The notes: a model not told the origin generated them from the sequence alone. A stretch of 64,000 nt of DNA from Caldicellulosiruptor owensensis OL (GCF_000166335.1 NC_014657.1:2152501-2216500); one strand, 5' to 3'. Shown: positions 1 through 9,430, counted from the stretch's first letter. Made by a program: numbers and translations.

Positions 1-809
1 TTACTAATTTTTTGTTTTACATCACTAAATACTTCGTCAGCGATTTCTTTAACTCGTAAAAAAGCTTTCTTCAACTCATCATCTTTATTGTGGTTTTTAG
101 TTAGATGCCGCAATAGTTTCCCATACCAGCTCCACTGGTTAATTCTTAACTGCACCATTGGATCTCTAAAAGAGGGTATTATCGCACTTTGAAGGAATTC
201 ATTGCGAATTGGTGCTGAAAATGCCATCGTCCAATTTGAATTTTCATCTTCTCTATAAAAAAATCGCAAATCCTTCTTTACATCTCCATCTTCATTTCTA
301 TATGCTTTCAAAACAAATGCAAATATATATTTATTTTCAAATTCCTCTATAACCTGGTCAATATTTTTCTTTGGATTTATATACTGTTTTTCTTCATATC
401 TTAACTCATCAGGATTTATTAAAAATTCATTTTCAAAACAATTTTTTATAGCATCCTTATCTATCGATCGTGAATACTTATAAAACCCCGAGCACTTAAG
501 CATCATATCATAAGGAATATCTTCTCCTTCATCTCGCCTCAATTCACAATAAATAAAAATATCATTAGTAACTACAATTTCCTCTTTCGTTTCATCCTTA
601 ATTTTGTATGTGAAAAAATCCTTTTCTGTTATATTCTCATTTTTCACATATGCTGGATTACTTTCCCCTAAAACCAAATCTATTGCTTTAATAATATTGC
701 TCTTACCACAATTGTTTTTCCCAACAATAATGTTTTTCCCCTTAGCAAAAGTTATATCGATATATTCAATGCTTCTAAAATTCTTAATAATTACCCTATG
801 TAAATACAT
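1..809 (-). CDS. AAA/OLD-family ATPase, C-terminus cut by window edge
   Basis: Reading the minus strand from the ATG at 809 gives 269 open codons running off the window start. The N-terminus reads MYLHRVIIKNFRSIEYIDI, followed by a Walker A loop GKNNCGKS around residues 31-38. This is the usual opening of SMC-like AAA ATPases and OLD-family nucleases (established family knowledge). A GGAG lies about 9 nt upstream of the ATG. The gene is 55 nt downstream of hsdR on the same strand, so it is probably the last known member of the restriction-modification transcription unit. The signature, Walker B and any TOPRIM nuclease domain would lie beyond the window, so ATPase-only versus ATPase-nuclease cannot be decided. 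A role as an accessory defence gene is inference. Confidence 0.8.
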   Translation of the reverse strand, partial: MYLHRVIIKNFRSIEYIDITFAKGKNIIVGKNNCGKSNIIKAIDLVLGESNPAYVKNENITEKDFFTYKIKDETKEEIVVTNDIFIYCELRRDEGEDIPYDMMLKCSGFYKYSRSIDKDAIKNCFENEFLINPDELRYEEKQYINPKKNIDQVIEEFENKYIFAFVLKAYRNEDGDVKKDLRFFYREDENSNWTMAFSAPIRNEFLQSAIIPSFRDPMVQLRINQWSWYGKLLRHLTKNHNKDDELKKAFLRVKEIADEVFSDVKQKIS

Positions 810-864
810 TCTTCCCACTCCATCTTAAGACAGTCATATTTCACTAAAAACAAATACTTATCCA

Positions 865-3800
865 TTAAGCAGCATCTTCAAAGAGAGATACAGCCTGTTC
901 AATGACCAATTTAACTACATTATCAAGCTTTTGTGGATCTTTGAAGCCCTTTCTTCTTAGTAATCTTTTTACCGTTGCCCTAATGGATGCCTTAATGTTT
1001 TCTTTTATAGTCCAATCTACCTGTCCCTCGGTTTTACTTTTTATAATTCGCACAAGCTCTCTTGCAATTTCCTTTGCCTCTTCGTCATTTAAAATAGCCT
1101 CTTCACCCTGACATACAATGTCGTAAAAAGCCATTTCTTCTTCCGTTAAGTTCATTTCTTTTGCCCGTTTGTCCATATTCTGCATTTCTTTTGCCAAATC
1201 AATAAGGTGTTTTATAACCTCAGCAGATGTAATAGCACGATTATGATACTTATTCAAAACTTTTTCTATCATTTCTTTAAAAGAAGCATACTTTACATGA
1301 TTCTTCCTGATCTTAGCCTTAATCTCATCATTGAGCAGTTTACGCAAAACCTCAATCTGCAAGTTTTTATTCTCATGCCCAATAAGTTTATTTAAAAATT
1401 CTTCACTCAGAATAGACAAGTCTGGTTTTTTAAGCCCCGCCGCATCGAATATGTCAATTGGTTTGTCGCTTGCAGCAACACCCTCGGAAATAATCTGCTT
1501 TATGGCACTGTCCAGCTCTTCGATTGATAACCCTTTAGGCGGCGTGTATTTGACAATATTGCTTCTTACTGCTTGGAAAAAGGCAACATCTGAACGAATA
1601 CGCATCGCTTCTTCTCGCGGTATTACAAGGGCAAAAGCCTTGCACAATGCCATGCACTGATCCAAAAAATTTTTCTTTGTGGTCTCATCCTTATTTATTA
1701 AGTCCATAGCCTGCTTTAAAAGACTTAATTTGTCCTCTGCACTTTTTTCTTCCCAACCCGAAAAATCAATGCCGTGGAAATACGAGCAAACAATATCATA
1801 CTTCTCCTGCATAATCCTTATTGCTTCGTCTATGGGTAAGGTAGCAGCCTCCTTGCCCGTGCTTCTTGTGTAGTTTGCCAGTGCCAGTTTTAAGTCATCA
1901 GCAATACCGATGTAATCTACAACCAATCCTGCAGGTTTGTCCTTAAAGACCCTGTTTACTCTGGCTATAGCCTGCATTAAGTTGTGCCCTCGCATTGGCT
2001 TGTCAATATACATTGTATGCAGGCACGGCACATCAAAGCCAGTAAGCCACATATCCCTAACAATCACAAGTTTAAGAGGATCGTTAGGGTCTTTCATTCT
2101 TTTTTCAATCTCTTTTATTTGTAACTTCGTATATAGGTGGGGCAAAAAATCTTTAGGATCTTTCGAAGGATTTCCTGACATTACAATTTTAATTACGCCT
2201 TTGTCTAAATCATCACTGTGCCAGTGCGGTCTTAACTTAATTATTTCGTTGTAAAGGTCAACGCAAATCCTTCGGCTCATACATACTATCATGCCTTTGC
2301 CCTCAAGAACCTTGCACCTTTCTTCGAAGTGCTCTACAATATCCCTTGCTATGGTTTCAATCCTTTCTTTGGTCCCCACTAATGCCTCCAAAGCTGCCCA
2401 TTTTGTCTTGAGTTTGTTCTTTACCTCTTCTTCCTCACCTTCTGTCACTTCTTCAAAGTCTCTGTCAATATCTTCGTTTATCAAATGAAGCTTTACCAAC
2501 CTTCCCTCATAATAAATGGGCACAATGGCTTTGTCTTCTACCGCCTGCTTCATATCGTAGATGCTGATATAGTCTCCAAACACCTGAAGTGTAGACCTGT
2601 CTTCAAGATCAATAGGTGTCCCCGTAAAGCCAATGAAGCTGGCGTTAGGAAGCGCCTGCCTTATATACTTCGCAAAGCCGTCAATAAATTCATAGTGCGA
2701 CCTGTGAGCTTCATCGACAATAACAATGATATTGCTACGGTCAGAAAGAAGGGGATAGGTTTTGCCCTTCTTTAAAGCTTTTTTAAGTTTTGGATCAACA
2801 ACCTCTGAAACCTCTTCTGCTTCCGCCTGAAATTTCTGTATTGTGGTAAAAAAGATGCCCCCAGCCGCAACCTGCGAAAGTTTTTCTTTTAAGTCTTCTA
2901 CGCTTTCTGCCTGCTTTGGATATGGAATTAGGTCGCTTGCATTGCAAAAAGTTTCATACAGCTGGTCGTCAAGGTCGTTGCGGTCGGTAATGACTACAAT
3001 TGTAGGATTCTGAAGTTCTTTAAGCTCTATTATCTTTCCCGTATAAAACACCATAGAAAGGCTTTTGCCGCTGCCTTGAGTATGCCAGAATGTGCCTATT
3101 CTTCTGTCACCGCCAGGAGATGTGGCCCTGATTGTTTCTTCTACTGCTTTATTTACACCGTAATACTGGTGATACATAGCCATAATTTTAATTACTTCAT
3201 CCTTAACAGTAGAAAAGGTAATAAAATTCCTTATTATGTCGAGAACTCTTCTTTTATCAAACATGCCTTTTATCAAAACTTCAAGTTCTGGCATCCCCTC
3301 TACGCTACTGACACCGTCAATGGATTTCCATGCAGAAAACCTCTCCCAGGGTGCAGTAAGCGTTCCTGCTTTTGCTTTATTCCCATCAGATACAACGCAG
3401 ATCTCATTGTAAGCAAAAATGTCGGGAATATCCCTTTTGTACAGCTCAAGCTGTCTATATGCCCCTTCTATTGTGGCCGCCTCATCTAATGGATTTTTCA
3501 GTTCGAATAACCCTACTGGCAGGCCGTTAATATAAACAACAATATCAGGGATTCTTACACCTGCGCCCTTAATTTTCACTTGATTGCAGACAAGAAAATC
3601 ATTGTTTTTTGGGTTTTCATAGTCAAATATCTTTACTATTTCTCCTACCTCTTCACCCTCACTGTTGCGTCTTGTAACTTTCGCACCATTGCGGTATATT
3701 TTATGTATCTCTCTGTTGTTCAACTCTATTCTTGGATACTGGAGGTTCTTCAGCTGGCGTACCGCTTCCTCAATGCACTCCAGCGGAAGTTCGGGATTCA

Positions 3801-3966
3801 ATCTTATTAAGGCCTTATAAAGCCTATTTTTTAAAATAACTTCTCTGTAGTCTTCCCTATCTTCAATTGGTATCTTACTGCCGTGTAAATATTCGTAGCC
3901 TATGTCCTTAAACCATTTGATGGCCGCCTGCTCTACCACACTCTCAAAATTTTGATTGAGATTCAT
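865..3966 (-). CDS. hsdR: Type I restriction enzyme R subunit (HsdR)
   Basis: This 1033-residue protein is the motor and nuclease subunit of a type I restriction-modification complex. It translocates DNA with ATP and cuts unmethylated DNA away from the recognition site. The N-terminal PD-(D/E)xK nuclease is visible as D141 followed by E155-L-K157 in the string GLFELKNP. The helicase Walker A TQGSGKS is at 296-302 and the DEAH box at 418-421. Motif III-like FTGTP and motif VI-like QAIARVNR follow. Length is normal for the family. ATG 3966 is preceded by AAAGGGTG. It begins 29 nt after hsdS, in the same operon as hsdM and hsdS. No frameshift or missing motif is seen, so it appears intact. Confidence 0.97.
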   Translation of the reverse strand: MNLNQNFESVVEQAAIKWFKDIGYEYLHGSKIPIEDREDYREVILKNRLYKALIRLNPELPLECIEEAVRQLKNLQYPRIELNNREIHKIYRNGAKVTRRNSEGEEVGEIVKIFDYENPKNNDFLVCNQVKIKGAGVRIPDIVVYINGLPVGLFELKNPLDEAATIEGAYRQLELYKRDIPDIFAYNEICVVSDGNKAKAGTLTAPWERFSAWKSIDGVSSVEGMPELEVLIKGMFDKRRVLDIIRNFITFSTVKDEVIKIMAMYHQYYGVNKAVEETIRATSPGGDRRIGTFWHTQGSGKSLSMVFYTGKIIELKELQNPTIVVITDRNDLDDQLYETFCNASDLIPYPKQAESVEDLKEKLSQVAAGGIFFTTIQKFQAEAEEVSEVVDPKLKKALKKGKTYPLLSDRSNIIVIVDEAHRSHYEFIDGFAKYIRQALPNASFIGFTGTPIDLEDRSTLQVFGDYISIYDMKQAVEDKAIVPIYYEGRLVKLHLINEDIDRDFEEVTEGEEEEVKNKLKTKWAALEALVGTKERIETIARDIVEHFEERCKVLEGKGMIVCMSRRICVDLYNEIIKLRPHWHSDDLDKGVIKIVMSGNPSKDPKDFLPHLYTKLQIKEIEKRMKDPNDPLKLVIVRDMWLTGFDVPCLHTMYIDKPMRGHNLMQAIARVNRVFKDKPAGLVVDYIGIADDLKLALANYTRSTGKEAATLPIDEAIRIMQEKYDIVCSYFHGIDFSGWEEKSAEDKLSLLKQAMDLINKDETTKKNFLDQCMALCKAFALVIPREEAMRIRSDVAFFQAVRSNIVKYTPPKGLSIEELDSAIKQIISEGVAASDKPIDIFDAAGLKKPDLSILSEEFLNKLIGHENKNLQIEVLRKLLNDEIKAKIRKNHVKYASFKEMIEKVLNKYHNRAITSAEVIKHLIDLAKEMQNMDKRAKEMNLTEEEMAFYDIVCQGEEAILNDEEAKEIARELVRIIKSKTEGQVDWTIKENIKASIRATVKRLLRRKGFKDPQKLDNVVKLVIEQAVSLFEDAA

Positions 3967-3995
3967 GGATTATTCACCCTTTTTACACAGTATTT

Positions 3996-5225
3996 TCACA
4001 TTACCCTTATTTCGCCTGATATAAGTTTAGGAAGCAAGGTATCGCGAAGTTGGGATAAAGTTAAGTTTTCAAATATACAATCCCTTATTTTGGATATAAT
4101 TGGGTATAAAAGCTCATTGAATCTTTGTCTAATTTTTTCTGTTGGTAAGGCTATCTTCATTTCAGCCAGGCCATTATCCCAAACAGCATAAGGCATTGTA
4201 GTCCCTTTTGAATGTGCATCTGCAAATTTTATGGTATCATCTTGAAAAATTAATAATAAAGTGTATGATAAATCAAATCTTTTTTTGGGCCTTAATACAA
4301 AGCAAGTCTTTCGTGTAACTCCCTCACATGGTGCTATACTAACCTTATGAAAATAAACTCTCATTGCACCTAATAGAATATCATCCTTTTTAAACTTTAT
4401 TAAACTGCTTTTTGCTTCTTCCCATGATTTAAATTGTTTTAAAGCAATTGACTTTCTTTCTACTATGTCTATTGGTACATAGGGTAATCCTTCTATTTCT
4501 TTCCCAGGCTTTACACTATCACATATATTGTCTAAAATCTCCCTTAATTTTACCACTTTCCACCCCTTCGGTATCGGCCCTAATTCACTGTCTACAAATT
4601 CTCCCCCGCTGGATTTATAAGGTTCTCCATTTTCGTTTGGAAATTCAAAATCAATAAACCAGTGCTTGAATATAGCCTGCGCTATTTCTTCAAGCGTCTT
4701 GTTCATCTCGTTGTTTAGTTCGATTTTGTCGTCAAAAGCGGAAAGGATGGAGGCGATTTTTTGCTGCTCGGGTAGGGGGGGAAGTTTTATTCTTAACTCA
4801 TTAAAGCATGATTTATCAACTCTTTGTCTCCCTGAAGTTCCAATCATATTTTTAACAGCATACTCTCTAATCTCTGGAGAACGAGATAAATAATAAACAA
4901 ATAAATTATCTGTTACGCCTTCTTTCCCAGAAAACACTAAAAATTCAGTAGAGCCAAAACCTTTCTCTCCATTCTTTAATTCTTTAACATATGCAGTCTT
5001 GCCATTTTCTAAACATGGTGTAATTCTAGCAAAAAGAGTATCGCCATTTTTAAATTTACTACCCGAACCATTATATTTTCTAAATTTTATATTTGAAACC
5101 TTACGAGTATAAGGCTCTACCGCTTGCATATCAATAAAAGGATATTCTTGTCCCTTACTTAGCTCTCTATTTGGATTTATTTCAATAACCTCAGAAAAAA
5201 TAACTTCCTTCCACTCACTCCCCAT
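3996..5225 (-). CDS. hsdS: Type I restriction-modification specificity subunit (HsdS)
   Basis: This 409-residue subunit holds the DNA target specificity for both methylation and cleavage. It has the expected two-half architecture: target recognition domain 1 (about residues 1-150), a central conserved helical spacer containing LPPLPEQQKIASILSAFDDK, a second recognition domain, and a C-terminal conserved helix containing LSQLRDTLLPKLISG. Both recognition domains are present, so the recognised site should be bipartite. The site itself cannot be read from the sequence. The ATG overlaps the 3' end of hsdM by 11 bp, which suggests translational coupling. GAGG lies 9 nt upstream of the ATG. Confidence 0.95.
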   Translation of the reverse strand: MGSEWKEVIFSEVIEINPNRELSKGQEYPFIDMQAVEPYTRKVSNIKFRKYNGSGSKFKNGDTLFARITPCLENGKTAYVKELKNGEKGFGSTEFLVFSGKEGVTDNLFVYYLSRSPEIREYAVKNMIGTSGRQRVDKSCFNELRIKLPPLPEQQKIASILSAFDDKIELNNEMNKTLEEIAQAIFKHWFIDFEFPNENGEPYKSSGGEFVDSELGPIPKGWKVVKLREILDNICDSVKPGKEIEGLPYVPIDIVERKSIALKQFKSWEEAKSSLIKFKKDDILLGAMRVYFHKVSIAPCEGVTRKTCFVLRPKKRFDLSYTLLLIFQDDTIKFADAHSKGTTMPYAVWDNGLAEMKIALPTEKIRQRFNELLYPIISKIRDCIFENLTLSQLRDTLLPKLISGEIRVM

Positions 5226-6759
5226 ATCCCAATTCCTCCAGATTCGCCTTTATAATTTCGTCAAGCCTTCTTGCTTCTTTCATCTGCTGATATAGTTTTT
5301 CAGTTAGCTCTGCCATTTTTTCTTCAAAAGGTATATCATCTTCTTGTGTATCCTCTACACCTACATATCTTCCAGGTGCAAGGACATAATCGTTTTGTGC
5401 GATAACCTCCATAGGAACCGAAGCACAAAAGCCTTTTAGATCTTCATACCCACTTTTATTTCTCCAGTTGTGATAAGTCTCGGCAATCTTTTGAATTTCC
5501 TCATCGGTAAGTTCTCTATGCGTCCTGTCCACCATAACACCCATTTTTCTGGCATCGATAAAAAGAGTTTCTTTCGTTTCCCTACCTTTGCGGATGAACC
5601 ACAAACATGCAGGAATTCCTGTTGTGTAAAACAGCTGTGGTGGCAGGGCTACCATACAGTCAACAAGGTTATCTTCTATAATTCTCTTTCTTATCTCATA
5701 CTCCGCATTATTGCTTGTAGTCATAGAACCATTGGCAAGCACAAAACCAGCAACACCTTTTGGCGCAAGATGATAAATAAAATGCTGGATCCATGCATAA
5801 TTTGCATTGGAATCTGGCGGCAGCCCGTATTTCCACCTCACATCATTCGCCAACCTATCTGCTCCCCAGGCACTGTCATTGAACGGCGGATTTGCCAATA
5901 TATAATCTGCTCTCAAATCCTTAAATTGGTCATCTGTGAAGGAATTCCCTAACCTTATATCTGCCTCAATACCCCGAATTGCAAGGTTCATTTTACACAG
6001 CCTGTAAGTGGTCGGATTGGACTCCTGCCCATAGATCGAAATATCACCTTTCTTGCCTGCATGAGCCTCTACAAAGCGTATGCTCTGAACAAACATGCCC
6101 CCAGAACCGCAGCATGGGTCAAAAACCCTGCCATGAAGAGGCTGAATCATTTCAACAAGAAGTTTGACAACGCTAGATGGCGTGAAGAACTCGCCACCTC
6201 TCTTACCCTCTTTTCTGGCAAATTCGGAAAGAAAATACTCATAAACTCTCCCTAAAACATCCAGTTCCTCATTTTTACCAAAATTAATGCTGCCAATCAA
6301 ATTGACAATTTCGCCAAGAGTGTGCGGATCTAAAGGCGCTTTGGTGTATACCTTAGGAAGAACACCTCGTAGCTGCTTCGGATTTTCTTTCTCAATCAAA
6401 TCCATAGCGTCATCAATAAGTTTTCCTATATCGCTTCGCCGAGCATTTGCCATAATATACTCATATCTTGCCTCAGGAGGAACATAGAATACATTAGCAG
6501 CCATGTATTCATCTTTGTCTTCCAAAATAAGTTGCGCTTCTTCTTCAGAGCCGCAATAATATTCTTCGTTTTTAGGATCTTTTATTAAATACTCCAACTC
6601 CTCTTGTCGAAATTTAAATGCATCGGAAATATATTTTAAAAATATAAGTCCAAGGACAATATGTTTATATTCCGACGGTTCCATATTATTTCGCAATCTA
6701 TCGGCTGCTGCCCAAAGGGTTGAAGCAAAGTTTAACACTCCATCGTTATTCTGACCCAT
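5215..6759 (-). CDS. hsdM: Type I restriction-modification methyltransferase (HsdM)
   Basis: This is the adenine-N6 DNA methyltransferase subunit, which protects host DNA and is required for restriction. Numbered from ATG 6759 (514 residues), the SAM-binding motif I is FDPCCGSGGMF around 214-224 and the catalytic NPPF is at 290-293. An HsdM N-terminal helical domain precedes them. An in-frame GTG at 6771 gives four more residues, but it overlaps the AGGGGAG ribosome binding site. The ATG at 6759 is better spaced and is the start chosen here. The gene follows the small RHH-like gene by about 20 nt and overlaps hsdS, so RHH-hsdM-hsdS-hsdR reads as one operon. Confidence 0.96.
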   Translation of the reverse strand: MGQNNDGVLNFASTLWAAADRLRNNMEPSEYKHIVLGLIFLKYISDAFKFRQEELEYLIKDPKNEEYYCGSEEEAQLILEDKDEYMAANVFYVPPEARYEYIMANARRSDIGKLIDDAMDLIEKENPKQLRGVLPKVYTKAPLDPHTLGEIVNLIGSINFGKNEELDVLGRVYEYFLSEFARKEGKRGGEFFTPSSVVKLLVEMIQPLHGRVFDPCCGSGGMFVQSIRFVEAHAGKKGDISIYGQESNPTTYRLCKMNLAIRGIEADIRLGNSFTDDQFKDLRADYILANPPFNDSAWGADRLANDVRWKYGLPPDSNANYAWIQHFIYHLAPKGVAGFVLANGSMTTSNNAEYEIRKRIIEDNLVDCMVALPPQLFYTTGIPACLWFIRKGRETKETLFIDARKMGVMVDRTHRELTDEEIQKIAETYHNWRNKSGYEDLKGFCASVPMEVIAQNDYVLAPGRYVGVEDTQEDDIPFEEKMAELTEKLYQQMKEARRLDEIIKANLEELGYGE

Positions 6760-6782
6760 TTCCTTTTTCACTCCCCTAAATG

Positions 6783-7124
6783 TTATTTTGTTTTAATAAA
6801 ATTAGTTTTTTGTTCTTTCTTCTCCATAACACGGAAATAAGTATAAACCATATTTCTCAGCAAGCGACTAATAGTTACATTGTAGCGTTGTGCAAGGTTT
6901 TTGATATACTCAAGCTCTACATCGGAAACTTTTATATTAACCATTTTTCCTACCCTCGATTGAAAAGTATAGTCTTCCAATAGCTGGTCGGGATGGAAAT
7001 TATAAAGTATATACATAATCATCTTGGCACGGGTAGAAGCTATTTGGTTTTCAACTGCATATTCCTTTAGTTTCTTATGCATTGCTGGACTCACTAAAGC
7101 CCATATTTGATGAGGCTTTCTCAC
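6783..7124 (-). CDS. Small ribbon-helix-helix-like protein, possible operon regulator
   Basis: This 113-residue basic protein starts at GTG 7124, with GGGAGGG about 9 nt upstream. The C-terminal part (VNIKVSDVELEYIKNLAQRY, then NVTISRLLRNMV) has the strand-helix-helix pattern of a ribbon-helix-helix DNA-binding domain. The N-terminal part (ALVSPAMHKKLKEYA) looks like a second similar unit. It is the first gene of the hsd operon. Autoregulation of the restriction system is inference from position and fold pattern. I do not recognise a named family. A mobilisation accessory protein of relaxosome type is an alternative, but no relaxase is nearby. Confidence 0.65.
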   Translation of the reverse strand: MRKPHQIWALVSPAMHKKLKEYAVENQIASTRAKMIMYILYNFHPDQLLEDYTFQSRVGKMVNIKVSDVELEYIKNLAQRYNVTISRLLRNMVYTYFRVMEKKEQKTNFIKTK

Positions 7125-7480
7125 GAAACAAATCCCTCCCTCTCTTTAATCATAGCACAATGTATAATAAAATTCATCAAGTTTTTTTTAGATTTTTCTT
7201 TAAACTTCGTGAGCAGTAAAACCATTTTAGAGCCTACAAAATGCTTAATTCCCAAAACTATATTTATTGCGATATTGCAAAAATCTTTAAAATTACATTT
7301 TTAGACTAACCTCAACGAATTATTTGGCTTTATCCCAAGTATACTAAGTTTTTCTTTATAATAATAATGTTTTTTACTGCTAAACAATAAATAACCTCCA
7401 TGCTTGCACCGTTTCTAAAATCGTATTTATTATTTCTGCTCTCGTTTTTCTCAATTGGCTCTTCAACCTCTTCAGTCTTT

Positions 7481-7560
7481 TAATACGGGCCAATATGAAT
7501 TAATACAAATTAATATAAATTAATACGAATCAATTCATATTAATTTGTATTAATACGAAT
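7481..7560. repeat. Eight-unit 10-bp-period repeat, consensus TAATACRAAT
   Basis: Cut into tens from 7481, the sequence gives taatacgggc, caatatgaat, taatacaaat, taatataaat, taatacgaat, caattcatat, taatttgtat and taatacgaat. Units 3, 4, 5 and 8 match TAATAYRAAT, and units 6-7 read as the inverted form. An 18-bp perfect inverted repeat (7499-7516 with 7537-7554) is embedded. The period is close to one DNA helical turn. Confidence 0.8.
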
Positions 7561-7685
7561 TATTTTTCCCTACAGGTATATTGTATCTTTGCCTCAATAC
7601 CCTCAATGGCTCAAAGCCTTGATTTTAGTGAGCCGAAGGAACTTTAAAATAGCGAAATTTACAACACATTTGTTAAGCTCGTCTG

Positions 7686-7738
7686 CTCGCCAAAAGGCAT
7701 TTTTTGGATTTGTATGCGGCGAATAGACTTTTGGCGAG
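7686..7738. repeat. 11-bp perfect inverted repeat CTCGCCAAAAG / CTTTTGGCGAG
   Basis: The arms lie at 7686-7696 and 7728-7738 with a 31-nt spacer. There is no adjacent T-run, so it does not look like a terminator. It could be a transposon-end relic or an RNA stem. Confidence 0.6.
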
Positions 7739-7970
7739 ATATAGTCGAAATTGCAGTCCCGAATGAAAACCAACAAATGGAAACGGTATACAAAAAACAT
7801 TCTTTGCACCATTTACTTCTTTGTTTACAGTTATAGGTGTAAGATTGGCTGAAGCCTTTGTAATATAAATATAGATTTCGATTCTAAAAACAAAAAGTTT
7901 ATTAAAAACATTCATATCCTCAGCATTTCGATTTTAAAATCGTAACTTGTATTTTTAAAATCATAAATAA

Positions 7971-8007
7971 AAGCCTCTACATACGAATTGGATAGATGTA
8001 GAGGCTT
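7971..8007 (-). terminator. Intrinsic terminator downstream of the 8077-8508 gene
   Basis: The arms AAGCCTCTACAT (7971-7982) and ATGTAGAGGCTT (7996-8007) form a perfect 12-bp stem. On the minus strand the stem is followed by a TTTTATTTAT tail, which fits the gene ending at 8077. Confidence 0.85.
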
Positions 8008-8076
8008 TCTTATTAGTTTTGGCTAAACGGAAATGATAGATTTGATCTCTTTATCTCCAATCTATTGTTGCTTTCA

Positions 8077-8508
8077 TTAATAGTGATAACCTCTCTGTGC
8101 AAAGTTGCTATAGTAAAATTCGTAAAGTTCTTCGGTAGAGTTAAATTCTGGCACCGTCCCCTCTACTAATGGCCTTACTTTGGAATTGTATTCCTCCAGG
8201 GTAAGGGCCTTGAATACTATCATTCCAAAATCCCTGATACCTTCTTCCAAAGTATTTTCTACCCGATGCCAAATAAAGCCGTCCTTTGTCTCTTTGACCA
8301 GTTTGCCAAAAAACTGATGCCCCCTGCCAGTATCATGGAATCCAACCCAGTTATCATGAACCTCGACGCTGATTGCCAGTAGCAACGGCGGATTTGGGCC
8401 AAATGAAGAGTCTTTTACTAAATAAAGAACTTTATCACTAATCACACTAAACACCCCCATACCCAGCAGGTTATCCCAATCATATTCCCCTTGCTTTTCT
8501 TCATTCAC
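8077..8508 (-). CDS. Hypothetical protein, 143 residues
   Basis: I do not recognise this protein. It starts at GTG 8508, with an in-frame stop just upstream, and has only a weak ribosome binding site. It has no signal peptide or membrane segment. The N-terminal half is hydrophobic-strand rich (GMGVFSVISDKVLYLVKD), and there is an aromatic and His/Trp-rich middle (NWVGFHDTGRGHQFFGK, DGFIWHRV). The C-terminus ends in tyrosines (YEFYYSNFAQRGYHY). The composition looks like a genuine soluble protein and a clear terminator follows, so it is probably real. The neighbours give no functional clue. Confidence 0.6.
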   Translation of the reverse strand: MNEEKQGEYDWDNLLGMGVFSVISDKVLYLVKDSSFGPNPPLLLAISVEVHDNWVGFHDTGRGHQFFGKLVKETKDGFIWHRVENTLEEGIRDFGMIVFKALTLEEYNSKVRPLVEGTVPEFNSTEELYEFYYSNFAQRGYHY

Positions 8509-8589
8509 TATGAATCATTTTATCCATCTTCAATATATCAACTTTGATGGGCAATTTCTATTTATAACCTCACTTCTCTTGAGTAAAAT

Positions 8590-8619
8590 TTGACTTTAAT
8601 TACCCGTTTTAGGTAATAT
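8590..8619 (+). promoter_or_regulatory. Promoter of the four-helix-bundle gene with a dyad in the spacer
   Basis: The -35 element TTGACT (8590-8595) is followed by an 18-nt spacer and the -10 element TAATAT (8614-8619). The dyad ATTACC (8599-8604) / GGTAAT (8612-8617) lies across the spacer and the -10, where a repressor could bind. Confidence 0.6.
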
Positions 8620-8663
8620 GGGAACGAATAATTACTTTAGTATAGCAAAGGAGTGTGATCAAG

Positions 8664-9062
8664 ATGGCGCAAAACGATTATAGCATAAAGGATTTCAAAA
8701 CACTGATAGTTTGGCAGAAAGCAAGGGAATTGACTCAAGATATTTATAAAGTTTCCGCTAATTTTCCGCAATTCGAAACCTATGCTGCAAAATCACAAAT
8801 TATTAGGGCCATTGCCTCAATCGGGGCAAATATTGCAGAGGGCAACGGCCAGCTTTATAAGAAAAAACAAATTAACTTTTTCAACAATGCATTAGGAAGC
8901 GCATCGGAAACGCGGCACTGGCTTGTTATTGCTGCTGATAATGGATATATTTCTGAAGAAGATTATACTGTTCTTGAGCAAAAAACTATTGAAATAATTA
9001 AGATGTTGATCGGCTGTATCCGAAAACTGCAGGAACAAGCAGAGGATGAGGAAATAGCGTAA
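8664..9062 (+). CDS. Four helix bundle protein (S23 / 23S rRNA intervening-sequence type)
   Basis: This 132-residue protein matches the S23/four-helix-bundle family that was first found in intervening sequences of 23S rRNA and is also common as free-standing genes. Family hallmarks visible are FKTLIVWQKARELT at the N-terminus, IRAIASIGANIAEGNG in the middle, and FFNNALGSASETRHWL. Its biochemical function is not established in the family. The ATG at 8664 has AGGAG 10 nt upstream. The in-frame GTG at 8655 overlaps that site and is less likely. It has its own promoter (8590-8619) and a strong downstream hairpin (9091-9138), so it is a single-gene unit. Confidence 0.9.
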   Translation: MAQNDYSIKDFKTLIVWQKARELTQDIYKVSANFPQFETYAAKSQIIRAIASIGANIAEGNGQLYKKKQINFFNNALGSASETRHWLVIAADNGYISEEDYTVLEQKTIEIIKMLIGCIRKLQEQAEDEEIA

Positions 9063-9090
9063 CCTTTTTCATGTTTCTGTCTTCTATATG

Positions 9091-9138
9091 GGAATAAGTG
9101 TATACGCTTTTTATTATTATAAGCTTTACACTTATTCC
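9091..9138 (+). terminator. Long-stem terminator-like hairpin after the S23-type gene
   Basis: The arms GGAATAAGTGTA (9091-9102) and TACACTTATTCC (9127-9138) form a perfect 12-bp stem with a 24-nt loop. A T-rich tail (ttctatttttc) follows on the plus strand. Confidence 0.7.
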
Positions 9139-9190
9139 TTCTATTTTTCTATCAGCCACACCTTAATCCTTGCTCATTTACTCCTTCCCC

Positions 9191-9430
9191 TTATACTACA
9201 TAAACCTGTTCCTGTACTTCATCTATTGCTATTGTTTTTCCTGTAACATAGAATCTGACGAAAATCTGTTCCCGACTGTCAATAATTTTGCCAGTATCCC
9301 CTTCTTCAAGTTTACTGATATAGTCTTTGTTTTTATTGATTATTTCGGTAACTTTTTGCTCTAAAATTGTTTTATCGGTGGCATAGCAATCTATCATGCA
9401 GCCGTTAATGAAAACTATTTTGCGCTCCAG
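9191..9430 (-). CDS. Small hypothetical protein, possibly with a CTG start
   Basis: The first ATG at 9397 gives 68 residues but has no ribosome binding site. The same frame is open upstream through an ERKIVFINGC stretch to a CTG at 9430. That codon sits exactly 7 nt after a perfect GGGAGGG (9438-9444), so the protein may start there (79 residues). No ATG, GTG or TTG lies between. The sequence is charged and soluble, with a helical middle (KTILEQKVTEIINKNKDYI) and a beta-like C-terminus (EQIFVRFYVTGKTI). The family is unknown. Being real is supported by the ribosome binding site and sensible composition. The start codon is inference. Confidence 0.5.
   Translation of the reverse strand: MERKIVFINGCMIDCYATDKTILEQKVTEIINKNKDYISKLEEGDTGKIIDSREQIFVRFYVTGKTIAIDEVQEQVYVV

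Larger units (their letters stand above)
7125..8076. other. Gene-poor 950-bp stretch between the hsd operon and the next gene
   Basis: No coding frame here is convincing. The two short minus-strand frames at 7603-7915 lack ribosome binding sites and have odd composition. The stretch holds the 10-bp-period array at 7481-7560, an 11-bp perfect inverted repeat at 7686-7738 and the terminator hairpin at 7971-8007. It may be decayed mobile DNA or a regulatory region for the hsd operon. Neither can be shown from the sequence alone. Confidence 0.6.

Noticed and set aside
604-828. Plus-strand 74-codon frame
   Set aside because: Antisense to the AAA ATPase gene, which has a Walker A motif and a good start.
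7481-7560. Possible CRISPR array
   Set aside because: The units are 10 bp without spacers, so it is a simple phased repeat.
7603-7915. Two overlapping short minus-strand frames
   Set aside because: No ribosome binding sites, poor composition and overlap with an inverted repeat; noted only as gene-poor DNA.
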